DNA from: an uncultured Bacilli bacterium
Lineage (GTDB): Bacteria; Bacillota_I; Bacilli_A; RF39; UBA660
Assembly: GCA_947629475.1 (NCBI GenBank)
Contig: CANRDV010000007.1
Span: 1-38,033 of the forward strand
Reading direction: 5' to 3'
Length of the DNA stretch: 38,033 nt
The position numbers and the translations under genes are program-made. The notes below the pieces were generated by a model that had not been told where the DNA came from, searched no databases, and saw only the letters and a program-made list of their open reading frames with translations. Every line of letters begins with the position of its first letter. Position 1 is the first letter of the stretch. Positions 36,484 through 38,033 of this stretch are shown piece by piece.

Positions 36484-37170
36484 TTAATCCACTAATTTCT
36501 TAACTATTTTCAAAATATCTTTTTTAGTAAATCCAAGTAACATCATATAATTATCAATAGATTCATATTTATCTTTAAATAATTTTAAAGCATCTTCCAT
36601 ATATTCCATTTTCGAATTTCCTAAATACTTAGGCATTTTAGGATTATCAAGATGCATTTTTCTAATATCATCTCTTAAATAAGTATATGATACTTGATAA
36701 TCTATTAAAATTTCATCTTCTAAAACATTACATAACAAAAGAATTAACATGCATATAACTCCCGTTCTATCTTTACCGGCATTACAATTTATTAAAACAA
36801 TTCCCTCGCTATCTCTTATAGTTTTAAATACTTCTTTGATACTATCTAAATCATCTATTATATCTAAATATCCATAAGAAATATCTTTTTCTTTTTTAGG
36901 AAAATCTCCTCCTCTTAAAGGAATATTATAATAATTAAATTCTTCAAAATTACTAAAAGCATTCTTCTTTTTAGTTATTTCTTCTTTATTTCTTAAATCT
37001 ATAATTGTTTTAAGATTATTTCTTCTAAAAAATTCTCTTTCTTTATCTGTTAAAGTAGTTGGTACCGAACTTCGGTAAATTCTATTAAAGTTAGTTACTT
37101 TATTATCACTTGTTAAATAACCACCTAAATCTCTAAAGTTCTTAACATATTCTAATTTTATTCTCTCCAT
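36484..37170 (-). CDS. Tyrosine/dual-specificity protein phosphatase
   Basis: NFRDLGGY and CNAGKDRTG motifs. Confidence 0.9.
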   Translation of the reverse strand: MERIKLEYVKNFRDLGGYLTSDNKVTNFNRIYRSSVPTTLTDKEREFFRRNNLKTIIDLRNKEEITKKKNAFSNFEEFNYYNIPLRGGDFPKKEKDISYGYLDIIDDLDSIKEVFKTIRDSEGIVLINCNAGKDRTGVICMLILLLCNVLEDEILIDYQVSYTYLRDDIRKMHLDNPKMPKYLGNSKMEYMEDALKLFKDKYESIDNYMMLLGFTKKDILKIVKKLVD

Positions 37171-37202
37171 AATAACTCCAATCTATTAATTTATATTTGA
37201 AC

Positions 37203-37238
37203 AACCCCTTATATTTTTTGAAATATTTAAGGGGGTTT
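37203..37238. terminator. Intergenic terminator hairpin
   Basis: AACCCCTTATATTT / AAATATTTAAGGGGGTT. Confidence 0.55.
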
Positions 37239-37282
37239 TCAAATTATTTATTCTATTTTATAGCAAAACCACCTTTGTATTT

Positions 37283-37837
37283 TCAAAAAAGTTGGGGAGT
37301 TTGGTTTATTCTTTTCATAATCATTAGTTCATATTCTTGAACATTTCCAATTGTATCTTTAGTCTTAAATTCATTTTTTATCTCAAAACCACATCCTAAA
37401 TAACATTTAATAGCTTTAATATTATCTTTTAAAGGACACATAACTAATATATTTGCTTTCTTTTCTTTAAATAAATAATTAACAATTAAACTAATTACTT
37501 TTTTACCAATTCCTTTATTATGAAATCTTAATTCTCCAATAAATATATCAATTTCATAGCAATTATTAGTATCTATTCCATATAACTTTTTATTATCATT
37601 ACTTATTTTTTGATATTGTATTATCCCAATAGGAATACATTCATATTCAATCATATAAACTTGGACTTTTGAATCTTCTAAAGTTCTTTCATAATATTTA
37701 TTTACAATCTCTTTATAACTTATTTTCCTTTGTTCAAAACTTAAATATATTTCTTCTTCTTGATACCATTTTTCTAATAATTTATAATCTTCCTTAGTAT
37801 TCTTTAATCTTCTTAATTTAATATTATCAATATTCAT
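37283..37837 (-). CDS. GNAT acetyltransferase, AAC(6')-like
   Basis: IKLRRLKNTKEDYKLLEKW...FIGELRFHNKGIGKKVISLIVNYLF...NIKAIKCYLGCGFE. Confidence 0.8.
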   Translation of the reverse strand: MNIDNIKLRRLKNTKEDYKLLEKWYQEEEIYLSFEQRKISYKEIVNKYYERTLEDSKVQVYMIEYECIPIGIIQYQKISNDNKKLYGIDTNNCYEIDIFIGELRFHNKGIGKKVISLIVNYLFKEKKANILVMCPLKDNIKAIKCYLGCGFEIKNEFKTKDTIGNVQEYELMIMKRINQTPQLF

Positions 37838-37872
37838 AAAATTTCCTTATTTAAAGAAAATAGGTATTTAAC

Positions 37873-38031
37873 CTATTTATCAAATTTATAACCTAATTTT
37901 TCTAGTCCATGTTTTGCAAGTGGAGTTAAGTTATCCTTATTTAAGTCTTTAATAGGATACCAATCAGCACCATCAGAATCTTTATCAGGACTATGCTTTA
38001 AAATAAGGGTCTTAGCTTCACAGGTATAGAT
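37873..38031 (-). CDS. C-terminal fragment, NUDIX hydrolase-like, truncated by window edge
   Basis: IYTCEAKTLILKHSPDKDSDGADWYPIKDLNKDNLTPLAKHGLEKLGYKFDK*. Confidence 0.5.
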   Translation of the reverse strand: MYTCEAKTLILKHSPDKDSDGADWYPIKDLNKDNLTPLAKHGLEKLGYKFDK

Positions 38032-38033
38032 AA

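Noticed and set aside
37283-37837. Mobile aminoglycoside resistance gene
   Set aside because: AAC(6')-like GNAT fold but in the chromosomal flank and too divergent by eye to claim resistance.
1-38033. CRISPR arrays, rRNA, IS elements, group II introns
   Set aside because: No regularly spaced repeats, rRNA signatures, transposases or reverse transcriptases were recognised.

Overview
The window (very AT-rich, Bacillota-like, genes almost all on the minus strand) holds one complete integrative and conjugative element (ICE) of about 33.6 kb, core to core at 398-404 and 33978-33984, with short chromosomal flanks. Left flank: an AAA/DUF4143-type ATPase start. Right flank: hypothetical, YlbF-like, miaB, tyrosine phosphatase, GNAT and a NUDIX-like fragment. 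The ICE encodes a long tyrosine integrase, a xis-like protein, a MazF operon, a sigma-like regulator, an FtsX-type ABC transporter cargo, a type IV secretion system (C39-like peptidase, VirB4, PrgI, VirB6-like, pilin, VirD4), two ArdC-like proteins, PcfB-like, relaxase, MobC, TOPRIM protein, SSB-like, a sortase plus thioester/CnaB adhesin, and ParA/ParB. Main finding: the element is inserted exactly in the 7-nt anticodon loop (CTCCTAA) of a tRNA-Arg(CCU) gene. The 3' half lies at 361-404 and the 5' half at 33978-34015, and the two join into a well-paired cloverleaf. Neither ICE end restores the gene. Instead the ICE carries a complete, sequence-divergent tRNA-Arg(CCU) with its own terminator at 33732-33808, just inside its right end, which looks like a built-in rescue gene. 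Other points: tandem arm-type repeats at both ends matching a duplicated N-terminal domain in the integrase, a structured leader RNA with a boxA-like motif upstream of the toxin operon, 10-bp iterons, and many genes whose last codons (ER/ERER) double as the next gene's ribosome-binding site. All assignments are by eye; no searches were run.
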